From positions 181,480,920 to 181,544,919 of the forward strand of contig JAVMKO010000002.1 in assembly GCA_032164245.1 (NCBI GenBank): a stretch of DNA of 64,000 nt. The letters are read 5' to 3'. A program made the translations under genes and the position numbers. This stretch comes from Sternotherus odoratus. Its lineage: Eukaryota; Chordata; Testudines; Kinosternidae. Shown one piece after another: positions 45,667-55,004 of the stretch (the first letter of the stretch is position 1; every line of letters begins with the position of its first letter). The notes below the pieces were generated by a model. That model was not told the origin of the DNA. It was given only the letters and a program-made list of their open reading frames with translations, and searched no databases.

Positions 45667-45893
45667 TGTAACAAAGCAGCCCTTGGCAGGACACGATTCA
45701 GAGTATCAATTCAGGAGAAATTATTTAGAGCGGGACAGTCACAGCCCAAGGCTGGGGGTCCAAACCAGCCAAACACAACTAGTTAACCAGTGGGGTAACA
45801 GAAGTCGTGCAAGCAGTTCCCTCAAATGCTCCAGTTTCCCAGGATCACTACCAGTGTCACTCCTGGGGGGGGATGAATGGTTATGAAAACCAC
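45667..45893 (-). mobile_element. Truncated LTR, same family as 4782 and 10328
   Basis: It starts TGTAACAAAGC. It then follows the reverse-complement order of the family ('cacagcccaaggctggggg', 'aaaccagccaaacacaac', 'ggttatgaaaacca') and is cut off at 45893. A third family member in the window. Confidence 0.75.
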
Positions 45894-45937
45894 TATGCCA
45901 TATTTTACAGACAAACATAAATTTTGCTAATGATTCA

Positions 45938-46954
45938 TCTATCTATATATATAAAAGTCAAATGGTGTATGGGTGTGTGTATGTATGTAAGCTTACTCCT
46001 TCCACACCATTTGAGCTAGAGACTTGAAATTTGGTACAGTTAGAGGTCTTGGGGTCCTAATGACCGTAAGAGTCGAAAAATTTTCAAATCTCACCTCTGA
46101 CGCCCCCCAGGGGTGAAATTCTTTAAAGGCCAATCACATCAGCTGGGCAGCTATGTTGTTATGATGTCATAATACCCCCTCCAACAGACACTGCACTTGC
46201 TCAGCTCTCTGCCCCTCCCCCCTCCAACGGAACCCCGGAATCCCTCAGCTCTGCCCCCTCCCCCCTCCGACAGATCCTGGAATCCCTCAGCTCTCTGGCC
46301 CCTGCCCACCTCCGACGGACCCGAGTTGGGTTTGGTCGGAGGGTAAGTGAGGTAGGGGTGTCAGGTTTGGTCGGAGGGTAAGTGAGGTAGCGGTGCCGGG
46401 CTTGGTTGGGGGGGTGAGGTAGTGGTGTCGGGTTTGGTCGGGGGGGTGAGATGGGGGTGTCGGGTTTGGTTGGGGGGTAAGTGAGCAGGGGGTGTTGGGT
46501 TTGGTCTGGGGGGGTGGGAAGGTATCGGGGGGTGAGGTGTTGGGGTTGGTCAAGGGGGTGTTGGGTTTGGTTGGTGGTTGAGGAGGGGGGTCGGGGTTGG
46601 TCGAGGGGTAAGTGAGGCGTGGGTGTTGGGTTTGTGGTGGTAGGAGTGTCGGGTTTGGTTGGGGGGAAGTGAGGTGGGTGTGTCAGGTTTGGTCTACGGG
46701 GTGGTGAGGTGTGGGTGTTGGTCGGGGTGTTGGGGTTGGTAGAGGGGAGGTGTTGGGTTTGGGTGGGGGGGTGAAAATGTGAGTCGGGGTTGGTCGAGGG
46801 GTAAGTGAGGTGGGGGTGTTGGGTTTGGTCGGGGGGGTGAGGTGGGGGTGTCAGGTTTACTCTCTGCCCCCATCCAACGGACCCCACACTCGCTCAGCTG
46901 TCTGCCCCCTCCCCACCTCCGACTGACCCGAGCAACGCCGGGTACTTTCGCTAG
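45938..46954 (+). mobile_element. Non-autonomous Helitron, copy 3
   Basis: It starts TCTATCTATATATATAAAAG after an A. It ends 'acccgagcaacgccgggta', 'ctttcg' and CTAG, before T. The leader matches copy 2 almost base for base. The interior is the same 'gggtttggtcggggggt' satellite. 1,017 bp. Confidence 0.9.
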
Positions 46955-47772
46955 TATTTTATAAAGAAGATCTGATTGCATTTTAACTTAAATGGCAGCT
47001 GTTTTTTTCCCCTTCATTTGTCATTTTTCCCCCTCAAATTCTGTTGGTCTTCCATTTTCTCACTCCTGGGATTTTCAGCAAGTGTCCTGAAGATGAAGGA
47101 AAGTATGTGTAAAACCTGGTTCAGTGAACTCAACACAATCTTCAAGAGGCTGCGGGGGTTTTAGAACCTTTTGCTCTCCAAATCATTGTAATCATTCTTC
47201 AAATGCAACTGGAGTATTAAACCATTCCAGTTCTAAGCACGCTTGTTTTCGAGTGTTATAAGCATCAAACATGTAAAACCCAGAAAGTGTTTTAGTAACC
47301 CTTTAAGTTTTTGACTGTCAGGCTTTTACTAGTATAATAATAGGAATGTGTCTATTACTATTGTACACAAAGCATCGTCTACTGTGGTTCTTTGATCCAG
47401 GAAATGTGATATGGATATCTCAGAAAGACCATCATATGCCTGGTTGTTAGGAAGGTGAGGCTAAAGAACCCTATTATAAATCACAACATCACAGAGCATG
47501 TATGTTCAAGGTTTTTGTAGTGAAGTAATTTAAGAAAAAATAAATTACCAGCTCATCAATACTTCAAAAATAAAAATTGTGTAATGGGGTATATGTGAAC
47601 AGGATTCCACTGACAGCAAAAGACAAGCTAGCCCATTCCAACCTGCTCAATTGTTTTTGAGCTGGCACTGCATGGTGCTGTACAGTACACAAACATAGTC
47701 ACTTTTTAAAATTTTCAGTTTTTTTTTTAATCTGGTTTCTCTCCAAGTAGGCAGAGAAGGGAGTCCCTAGAG
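46955..47772. other. AT-rich non-coding stretch
   Basis: Nothing recognisable. Confidence 0.45.
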
Positions 47773-47901
47773 CAGCAGTGTCCAATATGTTCTCCACTAG
47801 CCATATGTGGCTAATGCATATGGCTTTTTTATAATGTGGCTAATAAGAAAAATTCAAAACCACAAGTGTGGCTAGTATCAAATTTCTATTGGACACCACT
47901 G
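47773..47901. mobile_element. Short hAT MITE
   Basis: The ends are CAGCAGTGTCCAATA and 'tattggacaccactg', inverted with two mismatches. A perfect 8-bp TSD, CCCTAGAG, lies at 47765-47772 and 47902-47909. 129 bp. Confidence 0.92.
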
Positions 47902-47909
47902 CCCTAGAG

Positions 47910-48955
47910 GATCTAGTGTAGATCTGCCTGTAATGCTTGTTAATCAGTAGCATAGTGAGGATTTTCCTATTCTTTGAGACGAGCAATATATTATCAATAA
48001 ATAATTGTTAAAAGGCCACATTGCCTGTATAAGTGCTATCTGTATTTCTGGACTCTGCTATCTGAAGGCATCTGGCTTGTATGTCCTTGCCCGTATTTTC
48101 AGCCTATGTTTTTGGCAATGGAGTTTTACTAAGTAAATGAATTGCAAGCCAACAGCTTCTCCATATTTTCACTGATAAATCTAGTATTTCTCCACCAAAG
48201 AGTGGAAGAGATGATTACCATGTGGCTCATCCAATTCCCTGTCATGCCTCTCAGGGGTACTCAGGAAGCATCTCACCGTCATCTGCTCTTAGCATGAGAA
48301 AGCCTTGTCTGTGCCTGCTGTGGATCAGCACCCTAAACCCACCACCCACTGGCAATACAGGCACTACCTTCCAGACCTTTGCAGGCCTTGCCCTCTCTGT
48401 ACATGTTGTTAAGGATAGACATACACCACCCCCTGAGTTTTCTCAGCTTCTCCCAGGAGGGCTCAGCCCCTGTTCCACAGACTGCTCACAGAACTCTTAC
48501 AAACATTGTTCCCAAGGGAATAGTATACAGCAGCTTGTCAGTTAACTCAGGATCACCACTTTGCTTAACACGAGGGCCCAGGGGAAACATTGGGGATGGG
48601 TCTCAAGCTCAAAGGGGGGCCTCAAATTTAGACACTTGTTATTTTTTTGGCATTTGACAAGATTCGCAACTTGCTTTTAACTGCATCCCTACCAGACCAA
48701 AATGTGACACACTCTCTCAGCTCAGAGCTGCAAAAAGGTAAAAGGAATACTTTTTGTGTTAATTGATACAGATTTTGTCATATTAAAGAGTTAAAATGTT
48801 CATAAATATTAATAAATATATATCGGTTCTGATGGCACAAGATTAAACCATGTTCATCATTTTTTATTTTTATTATGGCTAGGGTCCTCAAAAGTTGGAA
48901 GTGGCCTGAGCCTCTCTGGAGAGGGCCTGCTTAACACATAGCACTTTATATATAA
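47910..48955. other. Non-coding stretch
   Basis: Overlapping open frames at 48222-48657 have no homology, splice context or composition that would support a gene. Confidence 0.45.
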
Positions 48956-49454
48956 CTAGCGTAAAAGCCCGTGTACATGGGCCAACGGTAACGGCTTGCA
49001 GTACCTCCGCTCGCTCAGCCCTCTCCCCCTCTCCAAGGGCCCCCCCCGCTCGCTCAGCCCTCTCCCCCCTCCCCCCATCCAAGGCCCCCCCCGCTTGCTC
49101 AGCCCCCCTCCTCCCCACTCCAAGGGCCCCCCTGCTCGCTCAGTCCCCCTCCCCCCCACTCCAAGGGCCCTCCGCTTGCTCAGTCCCCCTCCCCCCCACT
49201 CCAAGGCCCCCCCGCTCACTCAGTCCCCCTCCCCCCACTCCAAGGGCCCCCTGCCTGCGCCTCCTGTGCCCAGCCACCCTCCTGCCCACGCTCCCCGAGC
49301 CCCCTGATCCAGACCCTGCTTCCCTCTCGGCGGCGCACACGCGGCGGCCATGTGGTGCTGCCGAACTACACCTCCCAGCATGCCGTTCGTCTGGGCCGTC
49401 TCTACTGCGCATGACGGCTTCACACAAACTTCCCTAGCCTTTTATTATATAGGA
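48956..49454 (-). mobile_element. Non-autonomous Helitron, second family
   Basis: On the minus strand it begins TCCTATATAATAAAAGGCTA, a classic Helitron 5' end. It ends 'gtacacgggcttttacgCTAG', and the insertion lies between A and T. About seven 30-40 bp units of 'gctcgctcagccctctcccc' type fill 49005-49255. The segment 49320-49440 has normal complexity and includes a ZNF143/THAP11-like site. 499 bp, no Rep/helicase. Confidence 0.88.
49365..49386 (+). promoter_or_regulatory. ZNF143/THAP11-like SBS motif in Helitron
   Basis: 'actacacctcccagcatgcc' closely matches the known 'actacaattcccagcatgc' factor site found at many housekeeping promoters. Function here is not shown. Confidence 0.5.
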
Positions 49455-49598
49455 TATAGTGAAAACAGTAAGTTTATGATCAAAGAATAGGGATTAAAGA
49501 GATAATGAGCAAGAATATTGGAAACAAATGGTTACATATAAAATATTTTGTAACACACTTCCTCAAGACTTAACTAATAAAGTGTGATTCCCCTGTAT

Positions 49599-49894
49599 CG
49601 GGGTAGGCAATCTATGGCACGTGTGCCGAAGGCAGCACGCGAGCTGATTTTCAGTGGCACTCACACTGCCCAGGTCCTGGACACTAGTCTGAGGACTTTG
49701 CATTTTAATTTAATTTTAAACGAAGCTTCTTAAACATTTTTATTTACTTTACATACAACAATAGCTATATATTAAAGACTTGTAGAAAGATACCTTCTAA
49801 AAATATTAAAATGTATGACTAGCACGCGAAACCTGAAATTAGAGTGAATAAATGAAGTCTTGGTGCACCATTTCTGAAAGGTTGCCGATCCCTT
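49599..49894. mobile_element. hAT MITE, complete copy
   Basis: It starts 'cggggtaggcaatctatgg' and ends 'gaaaggttgccgatccctt'. The left flank 'ccctgtat' and right flank 'ccctatag' form an 8-bp TSD with two mismatches. It is the same family as 51088-54054 and shows what that copy looked like before the Gypsy insertion. Confidence 0.8.
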
Positions 49895-51087
49895 CCCTAT
49901 AGCCTACAAGAAATTATCCCAAGTTCTTTTCCCGGTATTTTCAACCAGTTTGGCTGAGACCCCTTCTCCTAAAATCAAGCACACTGGCAGCTTGTCTTCA
50001 CAGATTGAAGAGATACCGAGGGGTTCTTCTGTACCCCAGTGTAGCGGAGTGGTCACCCGCTCCAGCCTGTCAGGGGTTAAAATAGCCCTAGGGCCAGTCA
50101 TCACAAGCCCTAGGGCCTGGGGCTTGTGATGACTGGCAATAGCTCTAGATGGAGGCAAGGTGGAGATTAGAGGATTGGGGATTCCCCAGGGAGGGAAGAT
50201 CTAGAGCCAGAGTGTGGGGTATTGCCAGGGGGCAGCATGGCAGGTAAGAGGGCACCTAGGTCCTGGAGGGACATGGAGGCAGCAGATGGCAAGACACCAT
50301 CCTGCGAAGGCGCTGCAGGGATGCCAGGAGGAGGTGCTGCAGGGATGAGTCATCAGGCCGTTACACCCAGATATAGTTTCAACAATTCACTGCCTTACCC
50401 CTAAACCGGACAACTCCTGTTAATTTTCTTTTTAACTACAGCCCTCCCAATATGTTGATTAGCTTTTTGCTCAGGCTGTAAATGAGTGTTCATTGTGAAC
50501 TACAATACTTAAGTTGCATATGACCAGACCTGTCTTAACCCACAGACATGACTTGTAGTGTGTATATATATTTATTTTCCACTTATTTTCCATATACACG
50601 TATTGCAATGATTATGATGACCATCAGTCTTGTCTGTGCTTGACTGGCTGGACTGTGATGGAGTCAAAAACATGTCCTGGCTTATTAGACAGCTGGATCC
50701 CCCGGTCTTCTGTCTCTCATACTTCTCTTCCTCCCCATCCTCCTCCTAGCTGTTCATGGCAGAAGCCTGTGATTCGGGCTCCTCTGAAGTATCCAGGATG
50801 CTTCTGGAGATACTGGTGGAATTTTTGCTAAGGATGGCTTGCAGCTCTTTATAAAAGCAGCAGGTCTGCAGCTCAGCATTTAATCAGTGGTTGGCCTCCC
50901 TGGCCTTCAGGTATGCCTGCTGTAGCTCATTGATGGTCTCTCCTGGAGCCTTTCTCCTGCATCCCCTGAGCAATTTGCTCATAGATGTTGACATTTCTAC
51001 ATCTGGATCAGGTCTGCCTGCACATGGCATTGTGTGACAGCTCCTGGAGGCCAGTAGCAGTCAATGTAATTAATGCAGTGTCTACAC
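49895..51087. other. Non-coding stretch
   Basis: A 24-bp inverted repeat around 'agccctagggcctggggct' at 50107-50125 is the only structure seen. No gene. Confidence 0.4.
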
Positions 51088-51252
51088 CAGGGGTAGGCAA
51101 CCTATGGCATGGGTGCCAAAGGCGGCACACAAGCTGATTTTCAGTGAGAGGCACGCTACCTGTGTCCTGGCCACCGATCTGGGGAGCTCTGCATTTTAAT
51201 TTAATTTTAATTTAATTTTAAATTAAGCTTCTTAAACTTTTAATTTACTTTA

Positions 51253-51663
51253 TGTGGCAGGGTGCTGGCCAGGAGTGCCTGAGCCAGCCCTGCCAGCCCT
51301 TTAAGAGGGAGCAGAAGCCTGCAAACCTCCCTTGCAGAAAGGCTAATTAGCCACCTGGCTTGCAGGGCAATCAGCCTTGAGGAGTGGCACCTGGCAGCCT
51401 CCTCAGGGGGATAAAAGGCCTGCAAGAAGGTAAGCCCAGTGTGGTGGGGATGGTATAGAGTGAGGTGGTGGTTTGAGCTAGTCAGAGCTGTGTGTTTGGG
51501 TTGTAAGCTGGACTATATAGAGTCTGAAGAGCTGTAAGCTGAGGACTGGACAAGCTGTATGTATTGGTGGTGGGGCCTGCACTGTGAATAAAAGAGCACT
51601 GTTTGGAGCAGAGAAGGGTTCCCTGCCTGTTCCTGCAGAGGGGTGAGAGAGCGGTCTGTCACA
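51253..51663 (+). repeat. 5' LTR of Gypsy element
   Basis: TGTGGCAGGG to TCTGTCACA. A TATA-like 'ggataaaagg' lies near 51409 and a poly(A) signal 'gaataaaag' near 51587. Confidence 0.92.
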
Positions 51664-51665
51664 AG

Positions 51666-51683
51666 TGGTGTCAGGGGTGGGAT
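51666..51683 (+). promoter_or_regulatory. Primer-binding-site candidate
   Basis: 'tggtgtcaggggtgggat' starts two bases after the 5' LTR with the TGG expected to pair with a tRNA CCA end. The tRNA was not identified. Confidence 0.6.
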
Positions 51684-51716
51684 CGCTACACCAGCAACCC
51701 AACTGGTAGCCCAAAG

Positions 51717-53444
51717 ATGGAGGGAACCCTGCAGTGGCTAGTAGAGCAGCAAAAGCAGACCCAGCAGGCCATGCATGCCTTGCAACAAACCCACCTGGAG
51801 ATGCAACAGGCTCAAGCAGAGCAGCAGAAGAGGCTGCAGGAATTCATCCAGGAGCAAGCAAGTACCCAGGCGAAACTCCTGCAGCTGCTGGTGAGTCCAG
51901 GGGCAGGAGAGGGCATGCGGCCGCCGGGCTGGGGACTCTGTAAGATGAGCCCGGCGGATGACCCCGATGCCTTCCTAGGGACTTTTGAGAGGGTAGCCAC
52001 CACAGCCGGGTGGGAGCGGACCACCTGGGCCCTCCGGCTTGCTCCCTACCTCGTGGGTGAAGCCCAGGCGGCCTATATGGCCCTGGGGAATGCAGAGGCC
52101 CAGGACTTTGAAATTGTAAGAGTGGCCATCTTGGACCGGGTCGGCTTATCTGCCGAGAGATACCGGCAAAAGTTACGGGCGGCCCGCTGGACGCAGGCGG
52201 TGCGGCCCCAGGCGTTTGCCCAGAGGCTGAGGAACTGGGCGACGCGTTGGCTGAGGCCGGAGGCCCGATCTGGGGAGGAAATCATGGACTCCCTGATCTT
52301 GGAGCAGTTTTTGCTCAGCCTCCCCGAGACTGTTCGTACCTGGGTCAGGAGGCACCAGCCGGAGACGGAGTCTGCGGTGCGCCTGACCGAGGAGTACGTT
52401 GAGGCAGAGGGACCTCGGGGAGAAGACCGACCGCGACGGGTCCGGGATTTGGGGCGTCGGCCCGTGGACTCCCCTCCGCCCAGAGGGAAAAGGACTGATG
52501 GGGAGCCGAGGGGGGTGCCCGAGAGAGCGGCCCGGCTTACCTGCTGGCAGTGTGGGAAGCCAGGGCACATTAAGAGGGACTGCCCAGCCATGGAGTGTGG
52601 CTACACCGACTGGTGTGGGTGGACCAAGGTTTGGGGTCGGAAACCGCATAAGGGGATACCCACTCTGCGGGTACAGGTGGGGAGGGAGTCCCAACCGGGG
52701 GTAGTGGATTCAGCCTCCCCCTGTACGCTCATCCGCAGAGCATTGGTACGCCCCGAGTGGCTGATCCCAGGGGCTACCATGGACTTACAGTGTGTCCATG
52801 GGGACAGGAAGACCTGTCGGGTGGCCCAGGTCCCCCTGAAAATCAGCGGTCGATTCCGCTGGAAGCAGGTCGGGGTGCCAGAGGGGTTACCTTGCCCCGT
52901 AATCATTGGGCGGGACTGGGGCCCGGTGGGGGGAATGAGGCCCCGGGCTGCCCCAAGGCCGGGCGTGAGAACCCGTAAGGGGGGCTCGGCTGAGCGAAGG
53001 GGCGGGTCTCAGCCCAATAACCCAGCGAATGGTCTAGCTAGCCGTGAACAGCTAAGGCTAGGGCAGGAGGTGAGCTCCACAGAAGAAGCCCCAAGCTCCT
53101 GTGAGAGCCAGGGGGAAATTGAGGCAGGGGTAGTTGCCCTGTGTTGCGAGGCCCCATCTGAGCAGGGGTTGGAGCGGCTGCCACCATGCGAGTGGTGTGA
53201 GCGCCGAAGGGCACAGGGGCGGCCGATACCTTGCCTTTATTGCGCAAGGCTGGAAGTAGGGCTCTCTGCCGTGGCCGCGCTGGAAGCCGAGGCAGAGGAG
53301 GCTAGCCCTAGCCCTAAAAAGGCAGCAGGGCTCTCCGCCATGGCCGGGCATGACACCCAGAAACCTAGGGACCATGCTGCCATGGTAAAGGAAATGAGGA
53401 AAAAAGGTTTAAGGGCCCTGTTGGATCTAATTGGAAAATATTGA
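51717..53444 (+). CDS. Gypsy gag-protease polyprotein with zinc-ribbon-like tail
   Basis: 575 codons from ATG 51717, the first methionine after the primer site; the frame is fully open to TGA. Residues about 7-60 are Gln-rich coiled coil. Residues about 75-230 ('DDPDAFLGTFERVA' onward) are the capsid region related to SCAN domains. A CCHC knuckle, 'CWQCGKPGHIKRDC', is at 276-289. Residues 329-337 ('VVDSASPCT') sit where a retropepsin DSG/DTG triad belongs; glycine is alanine, so protease activity is doubtful. 'VIIGRDWG' follows as in retropepsins. The tail has CEWC (491-494) and CLYC (506-509), a paired CxxC arrangement I do not know from this family. The frame ends just before the 3' LTR; pol is absent. 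Confidence 0.88.
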   Translation: MEGTLQWLVEQQKQTQQAMHALQQTHLEMQQAQAEQQKRLQEFIQEQASTQAKLLQLLVSPGAGEGMRPPGWGLCKMSPADDPDAFLGTFERVATTAGWERTTWALRLAPYLVGEAQAAYMALGNAEAQDFEIVRVAILDRVGLSAERYRQKLRAARWTQAVRPQAFAQRLRNWATRWLRPEARSGEEIMDSLILEQFLLSLPETVRTWVRRHQPETESAVRLTEEYVEAEGPRGEDRPRRVRDLGRRPVDSPPPRGKRTDGEPRGVPERAARLTCWQCGKPGHIKRDCPAMECGYTDWCGWTKVWGRKPHKGIPTLRVQVGRESQPGVVDSASPCTLIRRALVRPEWLIPGATMDLQCVHGDRKTCRVAQVPLKISGRFRWKQVGVPEGLPCPVIIGRDWGPVGGMRPRAAPRPGVRTRKGGSAERRGGSQPNNPANGLASREQLRLGQEVSSTEEAPSSCESQGEIEAGVVALCCEAPSEQGLERLPPCEWCERRRAQGRPIPCLYCARLEVGLSAVAALEAEAEEASPSPKKAAGLSAMAGHDTQKPRDHAAMVKEMRKKGLRALLDLIGKY

Positions 53445-53470
53445 GGGGTCCGAGCCAGCCCGATGGGGCT

Positions 53471-53488
53471 AGGCTAAGGGGGGAGGTG
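53471..53488 (+). promoter_or_regulatory. Polypurine tract of Gypsy element
   Basis: 'aggctaaggggggaggtg' lies immediately upstream of the 3' LTR; such tracts prime plus-strand DNA synthesis. Confidence 0.7.
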
Positions 53489-53901
53489 TGTGGCAGGGTG
53501 CTGGCCAGGAGTGCCTGAGCCAGCCCTGCCGGCCCTTTAAGAGGGAGCAGAAGCCTGCAAACCTCCCTTGCAGAAAGGCTAATTAGCCACCTGGCTTGCA
53601 GGGCAATCAGCCTTGAGTGGCACCTGGCAGCCTCCTCAGGGGGATAAAAGGCCTGCAAGAAGGCAAGCCCAGTGTGGTGGGGATGGTATAGAGTGAGGTG
53701 GTGGTTTGAGCTAGTCAGAGCTGTGTGTTTGGGTTGTAAACTGTAAGCTGGACTATATAGAGTCTGAAGAGCTGTAAGCTGAGGACTGGACAAGCTGTAT
53801 GTATTGGTGGTGGGGCCTGCACTGTGAATAAAAGAGCACTGTTTGGAGCAGAGAAGGGTTTCCTGCCTGTTCCTGCAGAGGGGTGAGAGTGGTCTGTCAC
53901 A
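53489..53901 (+). repeat. 3' LTR of Gypsy element
   Basis: TGTGGCAGGG to TCTGTCACA. It differs from the 5' LTR by small indels (for example 'ttgtaaactgtaagctgg' against 'ttgtaagctgg') and a few substitutions. Confidence 0.92.
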
Positions 53902-54062
53902 TTTACTATAAACTAAAAATAGTTTAGTTATATACTATAGACTTATTGGAAGAGACCTTCTAAAAATGTTAAGATGTACTGGCACCCGAAACCTTAAATT
54001 AGAGTGAATAAATGAAGACTCGGCACACCACTTTTGAAAGGTTGCCGACCCCTGGTCTACCC

Positions 54063-54245
54063 TATAACTATCTCAACCTACCTATATTGACCATGACTCC
54101 ATGCTGCTCAGGGAAGTGGTGTTATTAAGTCGGCATAGCAGGTCACTTGTGTTGGCAGAAGCCAAATTTAAGTGAAGACACATCTATAGCTGGATTGACG
54201 TAAGGTGCTTTTCATCAACTTAACCATATAGTGTAGACCAGGCCT
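54063..54245. mobile_element. Harbinger-like MITE, right part
   Basis: It ends 'atagtgtagaccaggcctca', the inverse of a GGCCTGGTCTACACTA terminus common in reptile MITEs. 'gtgtctacac' at 51078-51087 left of the hAT element probably belongs to the same MITE. The left terminus was not found. Confidence 0.45.
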
Positions 54246-54707
54246 CAGAGAACACAAAAAGAGAAGCCGTTCACTCACTTCAGTGTAGGAGGCCATTGCT
54301 TATTCATATGTTACTCTTGAGAAATAGCTTTCTATTCAATATTTTTCTTGCAATCCAAGGTTTGTTTTATATCTAACCTTTGATTATGAAAAATGACTAA
54401 TCAAAATTTCTTTAGACGTATTTTTGTCATCAACACGTAGTCATGAGAAGTTCCAGTGAAATTCAAATTGTTTAATTTAATCCTCAAATCTTGAAGAAAC
54501 TTAAGGGTTTCTGTCTCCAGATACCTCCATGTCTTCCCAAAATGCTTGTTAATTCGAACACTGCAAGCTTGGAGGCACTTTGCCTTTTAATCAGCATGCC
54601 TAACTCTTCCTTAGCAATAATGATGCAATGACATCAGCCAGTACAAAATAGGAAGCTGGATTCCATCCTTACTCTTGAAAAGCATGTCAGTTTTGAAAAA
54701 CACAGTA
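54246..54707. other. AT-rich non-coding stretch
   Basis: Nothing recognisable. Confidence 0.45.
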
Positions 54708-55002
54708 CAGTGGAACCTCAGAATGGAATATTCGTAACTCTGAACAAAACATTATGGTTGTCCTTTCAAAAGTTTATTACTGAACATTGACTTAATTCAG
54801 CTTTGAAACTTTAGTATGTGGAAGAAAAATGCTGCTTCCCATTTTTTTTAATAGTTTATGTTTAACACAGGACGGTACTGTAGTTGCTTCTTCTTCTCTT
54901 CTTCTTCCTCTTCTGTCTTTGCTGCTGTTTGTGTACTTCCAGTTATAAGTGGTTGACTGGTCAGTATGTAACTCTGGTGTTCATAACTCTGAGGTTCTAC
55001 TG
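54708..55002 (+). mobile_element. Tigger-like (TcMar) MITE
   Basis: Left end CAGTGGAACCTCAGA; right end 'ctctgaggttctactg'. It is flanked by the target dinucleotide TA on both sides (54706-54707, 55003-55004). It is related in inverse orientation to 28347-28653. 295 bp, non-coding. Confidence 0.88.
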
Positions 55003-55004
55003 TA

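Larger units (their letters stand above)
51253..53901 (+). mobile_element. Ty3/Gypsy (Gmr1-like) LTR retrotransposon, gag-protease only
   Basis: Two LTRs (411 and 413 bp) flank one long open frame. A 4-bp TSD, TTTA, lies at 51249-51252 and 53902-53905. A primer-binding-site candidate follows the 5' LTR and a purine tract precedes the 3' LTR. There is no reverse transcriptase, RNase H or integrase. LTRs differ at only a few sites and small indels by eye, so insertion is fairly recent. It depends on enzymes from elsewhere. Confidence 0.92.
51088..54054. mobile_element. hAT MITE interrupted by a Gypsy element
   Basis: The left end is CAGGGGTAGGCAACCT and the right end 'aggttgccgacccctg'. The TSD is GTCTACAC (51080-51087) against GTCTACCC (54055-54062), one mismatch. 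Removing 51253-53901 leaves about 320 bp that aligns along its whole length with 49599-49894. Confidence 0.9.
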
